Assembly: GCA_019635215.1 (NCBI GenBank)
Contig: JAHBZZ010000002.1
Coordinates: forward strand, 62,001 to 126,000
Length of the DNA stretch: 64,000 bases
DNA from: Nitrosomonas sp.
GTDB taxonomy: Bacteria > Pseudomonadota > Gammaproteobacteria > Burkholderiales > Nitrosomonadaceae
Reading direction: 5' to 3'
Both the position numbers and the translations under genes were made by a program. This document shows positions 43,559-53,869 of the stretch, piece after piece (the first letter of the stretch is position 1; every line of letters begins with the position of its first letter). The notes under the pieces are model-generated. The model had not been told where the DNA came from, ran no database searches, and saw nothing but the letters and a program-made list of their open reading frames with translations.

Positions 43559-44026
43559 ATGAACCACATTTCACAATTACTGCCACCGTCGAATGTCATC
43601 ATTGATCTTGACGTGGCAAGCAAAAAGCGTGTTTTTGAACAGGCCGGCCTCTTATTTGAAAATACATTTCAAATTGCCCGCAACCAAGTCTTTGACAGTT
43701 TGTTTGCACGGGAAAAACTGGGATCAACGGGCCTGGGGCAGGGTGTTGCAATTCCCCACGGGCGCATTAAAGGACTGCGTGAGGCTGTTGCAGCTCTGGT
43801 CAGAATGAAAGAAGCCATTCCATTTGATGCTCCCGATGGTCAACCCGTCAATATCGCCTGTATACTGTTAGTTCCGGAAAAGGCTACCGATCTGCACTTG
43901 CAGATTCTTAGTGAATTGGCGCAAATGTTCAGCGATAAAAAATTCAGAGAAAGTATTCTGAATAGCAAAAATGCCGAAGAAATCCATAAGCTGATTACAG
44001 ACTGGACACCTAATGTCTCAAATTAG
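43559..44026 (+). CDS. ptsN: PTS IIA-like nitrogen regulatory protein
   Basis: 155 residues. EIIA-Ntr fold with the phospho-histidine in GVAIPHGRIKGL, preceded by EKLGSTGLGQ. It receives phosphate from the NPr/EI-Ntr relay and signals nitrogen, potassium and carbon status. Its 3' end overlaps hprK by 14 bases. The pairing with hprK suggests a regulatory-only PTS, typical of betaproteobacteria that lack sugar PTS. Confidence 0.94.
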   Translation: MNHISQLLPPSNVIIDLDVASKKRVFEQAGLLFENTFQIARNQVFDSLFAREKLGSTGLGQGVAIPHGRIKGLREAVAALVRMKEAIPFDAPDGQPVNIACILLVPEKATDLHLQILSELAQMFSDKKFRESILNSKNAEEIHKLITDWTPNVSN

Positions 44027-44975
44027 TATCACAGAACTCTTTAATAACAAAAAAGAGAAACTCAAACTCACGTGGGTCGCCGGTCATGACAAACACAACA
44101 AAATACTGAGTAATGATCGTATTGCACAGTCCAATCAGGGCATGATCGGCCATCTCAATTTTATTCATCCAAATTGGATACAGGTACTCAGCAGTAATGA
44201 AGTAAACTACCTTAACCATCTCAATCAGGAAGTTCTCGAGAAAAATCTTGATCTGCTCAGACAAAGCAATCTTGCATGCCTTATAGTGGCTGATGATGCC
44301 AAAGCACCCGGCCCGCTTTGCGCTATGGCGAATGACACTCGAACACCGCTCCTGCGTTCACCCTTTCCCAGCGTAGAAGTCATCTGGCTGTTACGTTCTC
44401 ATCTTGGGCGTGTTCTGGCACCATCCTGTTCTTTGCATGGCGTATTGCTCGATGTACTGGGCATGGGCGTCATGATCACCGGGGAAAGCGGCGTCGGTAA
44501 AAGCGAACTTGCATTAGAGCTCATCAGCAGAGGACATGGACTGGTTGCCGATGATGTTGTTGAGTTGCGCCGCATCGCGCCGGAAACACTTGAAGGAAGA
44601 TGCCCGCCGATACTGCGTGATTACCTTGAAGTACGTGGATTGGGCATGTTAAATATCCGAACCATTTTTGGTGAAACCGCTGTACGTCGCTATAAAAATA
44701 TGAAACTGATCGTTCATTTGCAGAATACAGCGACAACAGAAGCCAAACAACTGGAGCGGCTCCCGATCAGCAATCTGACGGAAACGATCATGAATGTAGA
44801 CATCCCCAAAGTTATTATCCCGGTTGCTGCTGGCCGTAATCTGGCAGTGTTGGTTGAAGCTGCGGTACGCAATTACGTGCTTCAGCTACGGGGTATTGAC
44901 AGCACTAAAGAATTCATCGAGCGGCACGAACAGGCCATGGGTAATCAATCCATTGATCAGCCTGCAAAGGAATAA
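44013..44975 (+). CDS. hprK: HPr kinase/phosphorylase
   Basis: 320 residues. N-terminal domain (~1-130) and kinase domain with the P-loop GESGVGKSELALELISRG, HGLVADDVVEL and LEVRGLGMLNIRTIFGETAV. It phosphorylates or dephosphorylates a serine of HPr in response to metabolites. The usual next gene rapZ is not here; ubiX follows instead 53 bases on. The start inside ptsN is supported by the family N-terminus (ITELFNNKKEKLKLTWVAG). Confidence 0.94.
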   Translation: MSQISITELFNNKKEKLKLTWVAGHDKHNKILSNDRIAQSNQGMIGHLNFIHPNWIQVLSSNEVNYLNHLNQEVLEKNLDLLRQSNLACLIVADDAKAPGPLCAMANDTRTPLLRSPFPSVEVIWLLRSHLGRVLAPSCSLHGVLLDVLGMGVMITGESGVGKSELALELISRGHGLVADDVVELRRIAPETLEGRCPPILRDYLEVRGLGMLNIRTIFGETAVRRYKNMKLIVHLQNTATTEAKQLERLPISNLTETIMNVDIPKVIIPVAAGRNLAVLVEAAVRNYVLQLRGIDSTKEFIERHEQAMGNQSIDQPAKE

Positions 44976-45028
44976 TCATTTAACGAAAAACAAAGCGATA
45001 TATTTATCCCGGTACCTCCTGCCGAAGA

Positions 45029-45670
45029 ATGAACAAACCCAAGACAATCACGCTGGCATTCACTGGCGCATCAGGCATGTCATACGGCATGCGGTTACTG
45101 GAAATACTGCTGCACAGCAACCAACATGTCTATCTGCTCTATTCCAAAGCAGCCCAAATAGTAGCGCAACAAGAACTCAATCTGACGTTGCCTTCACAGC
45201 CGAAAAATGCAGAATTATTTTTCAATCAGTTTTTTGGGATTTCCGAAGGGCAATTACAGGTTTTTGGCCGTGAAGCCTGGTTCTCATCCGTCGCATCTGG
45301 CACCAATCCCGCCGATGCCATGATTGTTTGCCCGTGCACCATGGGTACACTGGCTGCAATCGCAGCCGGTATGAGCCAGGATCTGATCGAAAGAGCTGCT
45401 GATGTCATGCTGAAAGAACATCGGCAGCTTATTTTAGTACCGCGTGAAACACCGTTCTCAACGATTCATCTGGAAAATATGCTTAAACTATCCAAAATCG
45501 GAGCTATTATCCTGCCCGCCAACCCCGGTTTCTATCATCACCCCCAGACTTTGCAACAAATGATTGATTTTATCGTCGCAAGGATTCTCGATCATCTCCG
45601 GATTGAGCATCAATTGATACCACGATGGGGCGACTCTCCAGCATCAGCTGATGATAATATTCGCAACTAG
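45029..45670 (+). CDS. ubiX: Flavin prenyltransferase UbiX
   Basis: 213 residues. Landmarks: LAFTGASGMSYGMRLLEILL, SGTNPADAMIVCPCTMGTLA, LVPRETPFSTIHLENMLKL and PANPGFYHHPQTL. It joins dimethylallyl phosphate to FMN to make the prenyl-FMN cofactor of the decarboxylase UbiD. It therefore belongs with ubiJ, ubiB and ubiH in this window to coenzyme Q synthesis, though the genes are dispersed. Confidence 0.95.
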   Translation: MNKPKTITLAFTGASGMSYGMRLLEILLHSNQHVYLLYSKAAQIVAQQELNLTLPSQPKNAELFFNQFFGISEGQLQVFGREAWFSSVASGTNPADAMIVCPCTMGTLAAIAAGMSQDLIERAADVMLKEHRQLILVPRETPFSTIHLENMLKLSKIGAIILPANPGFYHHPQTLQQMIDFIVARILDHLRIEHQLIPRWGDSPASADDNIRN

Positions 45671-45764
45671 TATTTAATTGCATCAACTCGATATCAAAAC
45701 AATTTTTTGCAATTAAGTACCGGTCATTTCCGCTGCCTATTCTTATACATATAAGTTCAAAAAA

Positions 45765-46445
45765 CTATTGTGCACGCTGTGCAGCGCGGATCGCCTCGAG
45801 ATTGGCAATCGCTTCTTCATTACCTTGTGCCGCGGCTTTCTCAAACCATCCAATAGCCTTCTGCTCATCCCGATCTACACCTTCTCCGGTAAAATAGAGC
45901 GCACCCAGATTATTTTGCGCATCGACATGGCCCTGCTCTGCTGCTTTTTTGAACAACGCTACAGCCTCGGCCATATCTTGAGGAACACCCTCGCCATTTG
46001 CATACAGTAATCCGAGATTAAACTGTGCATCCGCGTAACCTTGTTCGGCCGCACGATAGAACCAACCTGCAGCCAACCCAGGATCATTGTCGAGCACTTG
46101 CCCTGTCACTGTATGGGACACAGCTTCACCCGTGTAATACATCACGCCCAGATTTGTCTGAGCCTCGGGATCACCAGCTCTCGCTCTTTCAAGTAATGCA
46201 TGAAATTTCTCCCCGGCTGTCGGACCATCACCTGTACTTCCGGGTAAAATCTGCTCTCTAAGCTCAGCCATTTCTTCCATTGTCATGCCTTCACCCAAGA
46301 AAGAAGGCAATTCATCGATTCGTGTCACTTCATTCATTGTCTGCGGCATCGAATCCGTCGCTGAATTATCACTCGATTTGTCTTCGCCGCAACCTGATAT
46401 CACTATCAATAACGCAGCGAGCAATAAAACAGTCCGTACTTTCAT
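45765..46445 (-). CDS. Sel1-repeat lipoprotein
   Basis: 226 residues. The signal peptide ends in the lipobox VISGC, so the protein is probably lipid-anchored in the periplasm. After an acidic, Ser-rich spacer come about four Sel1/TPR-like repeats (DPEAQTNLGVMYYTGEAV, YADAQFNLGLLYANGEGV, HVDAQNNLGALYFTGEGV and NEEAIANLEAI). Such solenoids hold protein partners; the partner is unknown. The ankyrin-repeat gene lies 148 bases upstream on the same strand. Confidence 0.85.
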   Translation of the reverse strand: MKVRTVLLLAALLIVISGCGEDKSSDNSATDSMPQTMNEVTRIDELPSFLGEGMTMEEMAELREQILPGSTGDGPTAGEKFHALLERARAGDPEAQTNLGVMYYTGEAVSHTVTGQVLDNDPGLAAGWFYRAAEQGYADAQFNLGLLYANGEGVPQDMAEAVALFKKAAEQGHVDAQNNLGALYFTGEGVDRDEQKAIGWFEKAAAQGNEEAIANLEAIRAAQRAQ

Positions 46446-46593
46446 TATTATCTGTTCCTTTGAAATTGAGTTGGTGGATTACAAGTTAAAATTTGATTAA
46501 TTCTAATTATAAGTTTTTGCATACCATTTTATCTGCATGTGAGTACCTTCGTGTACAAATACAGATTAAAAAAACCTTTCTCATCAGGTTTGC

Positions 46594-47370
46594 TTATCGT
46601 GCGCCCGCCTTCCTCAGCATTTCTGCCGCTTCGTTATGGCGATGAGCCGTCGCAAGTGTTAATGCCGTAGCGCCATTACTGGCTTTGATATTAAGATCAG
46701 CATTGGCAGCCAACAGCACATAAATCACGCCCAAATGACCATGCTGTGCAGCGAGCATGAGTGGCGTCGCTCCATGTTCAAGCTGGGCATTAATTTCAGC
46801 ACCCGCTTCAATTAATTTGTGCACGGCCATTTGATGACCGCCACGCGCTGCAAGCATCAATGCTGTCATTCCATCATTTCTTCTGGCCTCCAAATCAGCA
46901 TGCGCCGATATCAGCAAATCCATGACATCCCTCCGGTCCCGTTTAGCCGCAAGAATCAATGGTGTTTCATTCGTTTCACTGGCTGTAGCATTAACCTCCG
47001 CACCCAGTGGCAGCAATAGTTCGACCAGATTGGCGCGCCCATCACGAGCGGCCTGAATTAAGACGGTATAACCGTTATCTCCCCGATAGTTCGCATCGCC
47101 GCCTCTGTCGAGCAGCAATTGCACGATCGGCCTACTGCCTTTTCTGACCCCTGCAAACAATGCCGCATTGATGGTTTCAGGCGATAACACATGCGTCGCT
47201 TCGAGAATCCGTTTAACCATGGGCAGATTACCTTTCTCTGCAGCGCCGGTTAATTGCTCGTCAATATCTTCAACGACTTCTGCCCGGGCAGCAACTGCCC
47301 ATAACACCAAAATAAACAGATACCCCACATACTGTACCGCTTTGAAGCAGTTTATTCGAAAATCCGACAT
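46594..47370 (-). CDS. Secreted ankyrin-repeat protein
   Basis: 258 residues with a signal peptide (residues ~13-30, GYLFILVLWAVAARA). About six ankyrin repeats follow, with the usual TxLxxAA pattern: GYTVLIQAARDGRANLVELL, ETPLILAAKRDRRDVMDLL, MTALMLAARGGHQMAVHKLI, ATPLMLAAQHGHLGVIYVLL, ATALTLATAHRHNEAAEML. It is a periplasmic protein-binding scaffold. Together with the Sel1 lipoprotein downstream it forms a pair of repeat solenoids on one strand. No effector or immunity gene is seen. Confidence 0.85.
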   Translation of the reverse strand: MSDFRINCFKAVQYVGYLFILVLWAVAARAEVVEDIDEQLTGAAEKGNLPMVKRILEATHVLSPETINAALFAGVRKGSRPIVQLLLDRGGDANYRGDNGYTVLIQAARDGRANLVELLLPLGAEVNATASETNETPLILAAKRDRRDVMDLLISAHADLEARRNDGMTALMLAARGGHQMAVHKLIEAGAEINAQLEHGATPLMLAAQHGHLGVIYVLLAANADLNIKASNGATALTLATAHRHNEAAEMLRKAGAR

Positions 47371-47722
47371 TTAATATACTCCCAAAAATTTCAAGACCGG
47401 TTATACATGCATTGTTTCCGAACAGAGCCTTTGATACTGTTCAACTAACGATCGTAAAGAAGCATTTCAGAAATTTGGCTTATTTTTCCGTATTCCGGCA
47501 ACAGGGAACAGGATTGAGCTCATGCGTTTTTTCAGGCTGATGAATATTAAAATAAAGCCTGATATGTCTGACAGTTCTCTCTACAATCGACAACACCCGA
47601 TCGCATCAACCTGATACGTTTAATTGACATACTGAACCTGTTGCAGATTGTTTCAGGATATACTTACTACCTTAGATATGCAGAATTAAACGCTAGAATT
47701 TGGATTCTATCAAAGAAAATCA
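47371..47722. other. Divergent promoter region before ubiH
   Basis: About 350 bases without a gene between the divergent ankyrin and ubiH genes. A ttgaca at 47634-47639 is a possible -35 box toward ubiH, but no clear -10 stands at the right distance. Nothing else was recognised. Confidence 0.4.
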
Positions 47723-48898
47723 ATGAATGATGATAATTACGATATCGCAATCATAGGTGGTGGCCCCGTCGGTATGGCTTTGGCGCTGGCGCTTCGCCAT
47801 AACGGGATATCCATTCTGCTTCTGGAAGCCCGCGGCCTGCCGGAAAAAGTAGATGACATCAGACCCTTGGCCTTGTCGCATGGCAGTTACCTGATTCTGA
47901 ACCGGTTAGGCGCCTGGCGGAATTTGCCACAAGCAACGCTGATCAAAACCATTCATATCTCAAACAAGGGTTACCTTGGACGCACAGTACTCACCACGCA
48001 AGACGCGGGTGTTCCCGCTCTAGGTCATGTGGTCAATTATCTTGATTTATACCGTGCATTATTCGAGGCTGTCCAGCAAACAAATATCGATTATCAGACA
48101 AGCGCTATCGTCCAGGAATTCTCAACAGATGAGCATCTTGGATACGTCAGCTATACACGTCATGATGCTGTCAAAAAGAAAATCTCGGCCAAATTGTTAA
48201 TTTTAGCCGATGGTGGTCGTCTCGGCAGTCAATTGGAAGACATTACCTATCAGGTTACTGAATACAATCAATGGGCAATCACCGCGAACATCCAAGCGGA
48301 AATTCAGCAAACCGGTATTGCATACGAACGTTTCACATCGGATGGTCCGATAGCCTTGCTGCCATCTGGTGACCATTTTGCATTGGTATGGACCACTTCT
48401 CCCGAAGCTGCAAAAGAAATTCTGGCATTGCGTGATAATCAGTTTCTGGCACAGTTACATGATCATTTCGGCGACCGCTTGGGACAGTTTACCCATGCCA
48501 GCAAACGTTCCGGTTTTCCATTGGCGCTCAAATATGCCACACCAACCACCTCGCGGCGTATCGCTTTAGTAGGTAACGCGGCACAAACCCTCCACCCCGT
48601 CGCCGGACAGGGATTTAATCTGGGGCTCCGCGATGCCTATGAGCTATCACAAGTCATTCAGGAAACTCTGTATGAACACAAAGAAATCGGTACAGCGGCC
48701 ATGTTGAAGCAATTTCGGGAAAAACGCCGCTTCGATAGTAACGGAGGGCGCATTTTTACCGACACGCTTGTTAAATTATTTTCCAATGACATGCCATTGA
48801 TCAGACACCTATGCGGTACAGGTCTCATATTGCTGGACAATCTGCCGCTCATTAAACGTTTTGTCGCACGACGTATGATATTTGGTGCACGAGGTTAG
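47723..48898 (+). CDS. ubiH: FAD-dependent ubiquinone hydroxylase, UbiH family
   Basis: 391 residues. The N-terminal FAD motif is IAIIGGGPVGMALALAL, with the substrate/NADH motif ILADGGRLGSQ (DG type) and the second FAD motif RIALVGNAAQTLHPVAGQ followed by GFNLGLRDAYEL. It hydroxylates a ring carbon of the ubiquinone precursor with oxygen. UbiH, UbiI and UbiF are close relatives, so the ring position is not certain. It is monocistronic here, 210 bases before dusB. Confidence 0.88.
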   Translation: MNDDNYDIAIIGGGPVGMALALALRHNGISILLLEARGLPEKVDDIRPLALSHGSYLILNRLGAWRNLPQATLIKTIHISNKGYLGRTVLTTQDAGVPALGHVVNYLDLYRALFEAVQQTNIDYQTSAIVQEFSTDEHLGYVSYTRHDAVKKKISAKLLILADGGRLGSQLEDITYQVTEYNQWAITANIQAEIQQTGIAYERFTSDGPIALLPSGDHFALVWTTSPEAAKEILALRDNQFLAQLHDHFGDRLGQFTHASKRSGFPLALKYATPTTSRRIALVGNAAQTLHPVAGQGFNLGLRDAYELSQVIQETLYEHKEIGTAAMLKQFREKRRFDSNGGRIFTDTLVKLFSNDMPLIRHLCGTGLILLDNLPLIKRFVARRMIFGARG

Positions 48899-49108
48899 TC
48901 ATGTCCTTTATTTATTTTTTCTGTATGAAAAAATTATTTTTATTTATATTACTGTCGGAAACTTTACGCATGGCCACGTGCGCAAAGCTGACAAATCCTG
49001 TGTAACAAATACCGCATTTTCATGACACACGGTAATACGTACACACGAATAGGTTGATACAATACCCTATTTTTTAAGTACTAGCTGTCTATCAGTTTTC
49101 CAAATCAC

Positions 49109-50125
49109 ATGCAAATCGGTAATTACACGCTTAAAAACAAACTCATTGTCGCACCGATGGCGGGTGTTACCGATCGGCCCTTCAGGCAGTTATGCAAAAA
49201 AATGGGAGCGGGCATGGCTGTGTCGGAAATGGTGTCCAGCAATTCATTACTATGGGGCTCCGAAAAAACGCAGCGCCGTGCAAACCATGACGGCGAAGTA
49301 TCCCCCATTTCTGTTCAAATTGCGGGCGCGGATCCCGGTATGTTGGCAGCAGCGGCAAAATACAATGTTGATCAGGGTGCCCAAATCATAGACATTAATA
49401 TGGGTTGCCCGGCAAAAAAAATATGCAATGTCATGGCCGGTTCAGCATTGTTGAAAGATGAAAAACTGGTTGAAAAGATTTTGTACTCAGTCGTTAAATC
49501 CGTTGATATTCCGGTAACACTCAAGATCAGAACCGGCTGGGATCAGCAAAACAAAAACGCTCTGGCTGTGGCTAGAATAGCCGAAAATTCAGGCATACAG
49601 GCATTGGCGATTCATGGACGAACGCGTGCCTGCGCTTATCGCGGAGATGCCGAATATAATACGATCGCTCACGTCAAAGCGGCAGTAAAAATTCCGGTTA
49701 TCGCCAACGGCGACATTACAACCCCCGAAAAAGCTAAACAAGTATTAGAATACACCCATGCCGATGCCATTATGATTGGCCGGGCGGCTCAGGGAAGACC
49801 CTGGATTTTCAGGGAAATTGATCATTTTCTGGATACCGGAAAACATCTCCCGCCCCCGGAAGTCCGTGAAATACATACTGTTTTGATAGATCATTTACAT
49901 GACTTATATACATTCTATGGTGAATACGCCGGGGTACGCATAGCACGCAAGCATATCGCCTGGTACACCAAGGGGTTGGTCGGCTCTGCTGGTTTCCGGC
50001 ATAAAATGAACCAATTGCAGACATGTGAGGAACAACTCGCTGAAACAAACATGTTCTTTACGCAACTAGCTGATTACAACACGCATTTACCCTATATTCA
50101 AGAAGAAAAGGCCGTTACCGTATGA
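49109..50125 (+). CDS. dusB: tRNA-dihydrouridine synthase DusB
   Basis: 338 residues. Landmarks: VAPMAGVTDRPFRQLCKKMG, ISVQIAGADP, INMGCPAKKICN with the catalytic Cys, HGRTRACAYRG and VIANGDI. The FMN enzyme reduces uridines 17 or nearby in tRNA. Its stop overlaps the fis start by 4 bases; dusB-fis is a long-known operon in gammaproteobacteria and betaproteobacteria. Confidence 0.95.
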   Translation: MQIGNYTLKNKLIVAPMAGVTDRPFRQLCKKMGAGMAVSEMVSSNSLLWGSEKTQRRANHDGEVSPISVQIAGADPGMLAAAAKYNVDQGAQIIDINMGCPAKKICNVMAGSALLKDEKLVEKILYSVVKSVDIPVTLKIRTGWDQQNKNALAVARIAENSGIQALAIHGRTRACAYRGDAEYNTIAHVKAAVKIPVIANGDITTPEKAKQVLEYTHADAIMIGRAAQGRPWIFREIDHFLDTGKHLPPPEVREIHTVLIDHLHDLYTFYGEYAGVRIARKHIAWYTKGLVGSAGFRHKMNQLQTCEEQLAETNMFFTQLADYNTHLPYIQEEKAVTV

Positions 50126-50370
50126 ATACGATTAATGAAAACGAAATTGCATGCTGTGTGCGTAACTCCATTAATAAATACTTGAACGATCTGGACGGCG
50201 AGAAACCTGCCTGCATCCACGATATGGTGATCCTCAGCGTAGAAAAGCCACTTATTGAAGTTGTTCTGCAGCATACACAGGGTAATCAGACACTGGCTGC
50301 AGAACTGCTCGGCATCAACCGCAACACCTTGCGACAAAAGATAAAACGTTATCAAATCAATAAGGTATAG
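50122..50370 (+). CDS. fis: Fis-family DNA-binding protein
   Basis: 82 residues, shorter than E. coli Fis (98). The C-terminal helix-turn-helix is [20 protein letters not shown]; the N-terminal arm lacks the long beta-hairpin. It is a nucleoid-associated factor that bends DNA. It overlaps dusB by 4 bases, and purH starts 2 bases after its stop, so it is made from a mixed tRNA-modification and purine transcript. Confidence 0.92.
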   Translation: MNTINENEIACCVRNSINKYLNDLDGEKPACIHDMVILSVEKPLIEVVLQHTQGNQTLAAELLGINRNTLRQKIKRYQINKV

Positions 50371-50371
50371 C

Positions 50372-51931
50372 ATGTCGATTAAACAGGCACTGATCAGTGT
50401 ATCTGACAAAACAGGCGTAATCGATCTGGCGCGCGCACTGCGTCGGTCCGGAATAACTATTTTATCGACAGGCGGTACAGCCAGACTATTGCAGCAGGAA
50501 AATATTCCGGTCACGGAAATCAGCGATTACACCGGTTTTCCTGAAATGTTGGATGGGCGCGTTAAAACACTGCACCCGAAAGTGCATGCCGGTATTCTGG
50601 CCAGAAACGACTTGCCGGAACACGTTGCCACAATGAAAAAAGCCGGTATAGCAGACATCGAGCTCGTGATTGTCAATCTCTATCCGTTCACCCAGACGAT
50701 TGCCAAACCGGATTGCAACTTGGAAGAGGCCATTGAAAATATCGATATCGGCGGTCCGACGATGGTCCGTGCCGCTGCCAAAAACTATAAAAAAGTAACG
50801 GTAATTACCGACCCGGCAGACTATCCGCTGTTATTGAATGAAATCACCGCCAATCAAGGCGAGATCAGCCTTCCGCTCCGCTTCAGGTTTGCATGTAAAG
50901 CTTTTTCCCATACTGCGGCCTATGACAGTGCAATCAGTAATTACCTGACCGCAATCAATGACGATGAAAGCCACAATGCATTTCCGGCGACGCTCAATCT
51001 AAATTTCAATCTTCTGCAAAACTTGCGCTACGGGGAAAACCCTCATCAGAAAGCGGCATTTTATCGCGGCATAGAGACTGTTCCTGGCGGACTTGCCGAT
51101 TATCAACAGCTCCAGGGAAAGGAACTCTCTTACAACAATATCGCCGATACCGATGCGGCATGGGAATGCGTAAAATCTTTTGAAGATCCGGCCTGCGTCA
51201 TTATCAAGCATGCAAACCCTTGTGGCGTGGCCGTTGCCGATACTATTCAGGATGCTTATCTGCGCGCATTCGCTACCGATCCGACATCCGCATTCGGCGG
51301 CATAATTGCATTTAACCGTACGCTGGATGCCGATACTGCTGCCGCTGCACTGAAACAATTTGTCGAAGTCATTATCGCTCCTGGAATTACCAATGAAGCA
51401 AAATCATTACTGGCACAAAAAAACAACATCCGTGTCCTGATTTTACCGCTGGAACATGGCAGCAACGCCTATGACCTGAAACGGATCGGCGGCGGCTTGC
51501 TGGTGCAAACGCCCGACAACTTTCGCCTTGAGCGTAGTGATCTCAATGTGGTTACACACAGAAAACCGACCGAACAGCAATTGGATGATCTGTTATTTGC
51601 GTGGCGCGTGGCCAAATTCGTTAAATCCAATACGATTGTATTTTGCCGGAACAAACAGACACTCGGCATCGGCGCCGGACAAATGAGCCGGGTCGACAGT
51701 GCAAAAATCGCCACAATTAAAGCACAGGAAGCGGGGTTTGATCTGACCGGTTCAGTGGTTGCATCAGATGCATTCTTTCCATTCCGCGACGGCCTCGATG
51801 TGGTCATACAGGCTGGCGCACAAGCTGTCATTCAACCAGGTGGCAGTATACGCGATGATGAAGTTATCGCAGCAGCCAATGAACAGAATGTGACCATGAT
51901 TCTTACCGGCGTACGGCACTTTAGACACTGA
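50372..51931 (+). CDS. purH: Bifunctional AICAR transformylase / IMP cyclohydrolase
   Basis: 519 residues. N-terminal IMP cyclohydrolase: [49 protein letters not shown]-terminal transformylase: [27 protein letters not shown] and [20 protein letters not shown], with [11 protein letters not shown]. It performs the last two steps of IMP synthesis. purD follows after 14 bases. Confidence 0.97.
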   Translation: MSIKQALISVSDKTGVIDLARALRRSGITILSTGGTARLLQQENIPVTEISDYTGFPEMLDGRVKTLHPKVHAGILARNDLPEHVATMKKAGIADIELVIVNLYPFTQTIAKPDCNLEEAIENIDIGGPTMVRAAAKNYKKVTVITDPADYPLLLNEITANQGEISLPLRFRFACKAFSHTAAYDSAISNYLTAINDDESHNAFPATLNLNFNLLQNLRYGENPHQKAAFYRGIETVPGGLADYQQLQGKELSYNNIADTDAAWECVKSFEDPACVIIKHANPCGVAVADTIQDAYLRAFATDPTSAFGGIIAFNRTLDADTAAAALKQFVEVIIAPGITNEAKSLLAQKNNIRVLILPLEHGSNAYDLKRIGGGLLVQTPDNFRLERSDLNVVTHRKPTEQQLDDLLFAWRVAKFVKSNTIVFCRNKQTLGIGAGQMSRVDSAKIATIKAQEAGFDLTGSVVASDAFFPFRDGLDVVIQAGAQAVIQPGGSIRDDEVIAAANEQNVTMILTGVRHFRH

Positions 51932-51945
51932 TACACACATAGACA

Positions 51946-53256
51946 ATGAAATTACTGGTCATAGGCAACGGCGGCAGAGAACACGCGATGGCATGGAAGC
52001 TCATACAATCGCCACGCGTCCAAAAAGTATATGTTGCGCCTGGAAATGCCGGTACTGCGCAAGAGCATGGCATCGAAAATATCGCGGTTACAACTATTGC
52101 AGATCTCATCGAATTTGTAAAAACTGAAAATATTGCATTTACAATCGTAGGTCCAGAAGCACCACTAGCCGAGGGTATCGTCGACACTTTTCAAGCTGCG
52201 GGATTGAAAATTTTCGGCCCTACACAAAAAGCCGCGCAACTGGAAATATCAAAACGTTTTGCCAAAGACTTCATGCTACAGCATAACATTCCAACAGCAG
52301 CTTATGCGGCGTTCACCCAGGCTGAAGCAGCGCACCAGTATGTTGACCGGCAAGGCACCCCGATTGTCATCAAAGCAAGCGGTCTGGCTGCAGGCAAAGG
52401 TGTCATTGTCGCTACGTCAACGGATGTCGCCCATGCTGCAATTGATCAGATTCTAGTAGAGCAACGTTTTGGCAATGCCGGTTCCGAAGTGATTATTGAA
52501 GAATTTCTGCAAGGCATCGAAGTCAGTTTTATCGTCATGTCCGATGGTCAACATGTTTTGCCATTGGCTACCAGTCAGGATCATAAACGTCTGAACGATG
52601 GCGATACCGGGCCCAATACCGGTGGCATGGGCGCCTATTCGCCCACACCGTTTATTCCACCAAGTCTGCACGCACAAATCATGCGCGAAATCATTTATCC
52701 AACCATTCAGGGGATGGCGCAGGAAGGTGCCAGCTATACCGGATTCCTTTATGCCGGTCTGATGGTTACGCCGGATAAACAAGTCAAAGTACTGGAATTT
52801 AACTGCCGCATGGGTGATCCGGAAACTCAACCCATCATGTTGCGACTCAAAAGCGATTTGTCGATACTGATTGAATACGCGCTTAATGGCACGCTGGATC
52901 AGGTGGAGACAGAATGGGATCGGCGTGTTGCACTGGGCGTTGTCATGACAGCTGGTGGTTATCCCGACAATCCTGCCAAAGGGGATGTCATTAAAGGAAT
53001 GCCTGAATTGATGGGCAAGCGGAATGAAATACATGATTTTCATATTTTTCATTCAGGAACGGCCTTCGGCGGAGAAAACGGACGGGAACTGATCACCGCC
53101 GGAGGTCGCGTTCTTTGTATTGCCGCTTTGGGTGACAGCCTGAAAATCGCCCAGCAGCGCGCTTATGAAATAGCGGAACAGATTGATTTCAAGAATGCCT
53201 TTATGCGCCATGACATTGGTCACCAGGGAATAAGTTATCTTCACAAATCGTCGTAG
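51946..53256 (+). CDS. purD: Phosphoribosylamine-glycine ligase
   Basis: 436 residues. ATP-grasp enzyme with VIGNGGREHAMAWKLIQSP, VGPEAPLAEGIVD, KASGLAAGKGVIVA, YSPTPFIP and LEFNCRMGDPETQ. It makes GAR in purine synthesis. Last gene of dusB-fis-purH-purD; a short hairpin agaatc-aa-gattct followed by gccttttc directly after the stop may end the transcript. Confidence 0.97.
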   Translation: MKLLVIGNGGREHAMAWKLIQSPRVQKVYVAPGNAGTAQEHGIENIAVTTIADLIEFVKTENIAFTIVGPEAPLAEGIVDTFQAAGLKIFGPTQKAAQLEISKRFAKDFMLQHNIPTAAYAAFTQAEAAHQYVDRQGTPIVIKASGLAAGKGVIVATSTDVAHAAIDQILVEQRFGNAGSEVIIEEFLQGIEVSFIVMSDGQHVLPLATSQDHKRLNDGDTGPNTGGMGAYSPTPFIPPSLHAQIMREIIYPTIQGMAQEGASYTGFLYAGLMVTPDKQVKVLEFNCRMGDPETQPIMLRLKSDLSILIEYALNGTLDQVETEWDRRVALGVVMTAGGYPDNPAKGDVIKGMPELMGKRNEIHDFHIFHSGTAFGGENGRELITAGGRVLCIAALGDSLKIAQQRAYEIAEQIDFKNAFMRHDIGHQGISYLHKSS

Positions 53257-53534
53257 AGAATCAAGATTCTGCCTTTTCAATAAGTTATTCTGATTCTGTT
53301 GCATTATTCGGATGCTCCAGCCAATTCAACAACGGCCTGGTTAACGGGTTTTTTCACAACGATCTTTTGTAATGTACCTGTTTTGGCAAAAAAATAACCG
53401 ATTTACACCATGCCATATCGATCAATATGTATTACACTGCCAGCTCAGAACTTATTCAAGATCTCGATTGAATTGTCAGAATACACTTAAAAAGAAACAA
53501 TGCGGTAACATCAAAGATTTAAGAGATCGTCATA

Positions 53535-53855
53535 ATGCATATTAAAGACACCATTGAAACCAAGCTTCAAATATTTCAACCCCATTATCTGCAGGTAATT
53601 AACGAAAGTCACAAGCACAATGTACCAAAAGGATCAGAATCACATTTTAAAGTGATCATCGTTTCTGACGAGTTTCAGGGAAAAATGCCTGTGACTCGTC
53701 ATCGAATGGTTAACAACGTGCTGGCCGATGAGATTGCCGAAGCTATCCATGCGCTTGTCTTAAATACAATGACTATTGAAGAGTGGTCTGCAAGGCGCGG
53801 CGTGACAAATAATTCTCCACCATGTCTCGGCGGCTCATCTGGTAAGCAAACCTGA
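53535..53855 (+). CDS. BolA-family protein
   Basis: 106 residues. The BolA fold is seen as LQVINESHKHNVPKGSESHF, KVIIVSDEFQGKMPVTRHRM and VNNVLADEIAEAIHAL, with the conserved His in RHRMVN. BolA proteins act with monothiol glutaredoxins in Fe-S and iron handling or bind DNA. The tail after VLNTMTIEEW is longer than the core needs. Copy C of the dispersed repeat starts 14 bases after its stop. Confidence 0.88.
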   Translation: MHIKDTIETKLQIFQPHYLQVINESHKHNVPKGSESHFKVIIVSDEFQGKMPVTRHRMVNNVLADEIAEAIHALVLNTMTIEEWSARRGVTNNSPPCLGGSSGKQT

Positions 53856-53869
53856 TTGATGACAAAACT

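Noticed and set aside
45765-47370. Sel1 and ankyrin genes as host-interaction effectors or a toxin-immunity pair
   Set aside because: Both have Sec-type signals (one with a lipobox) and only repeat domains; no toxin domain or secretion-system gene is nearby.
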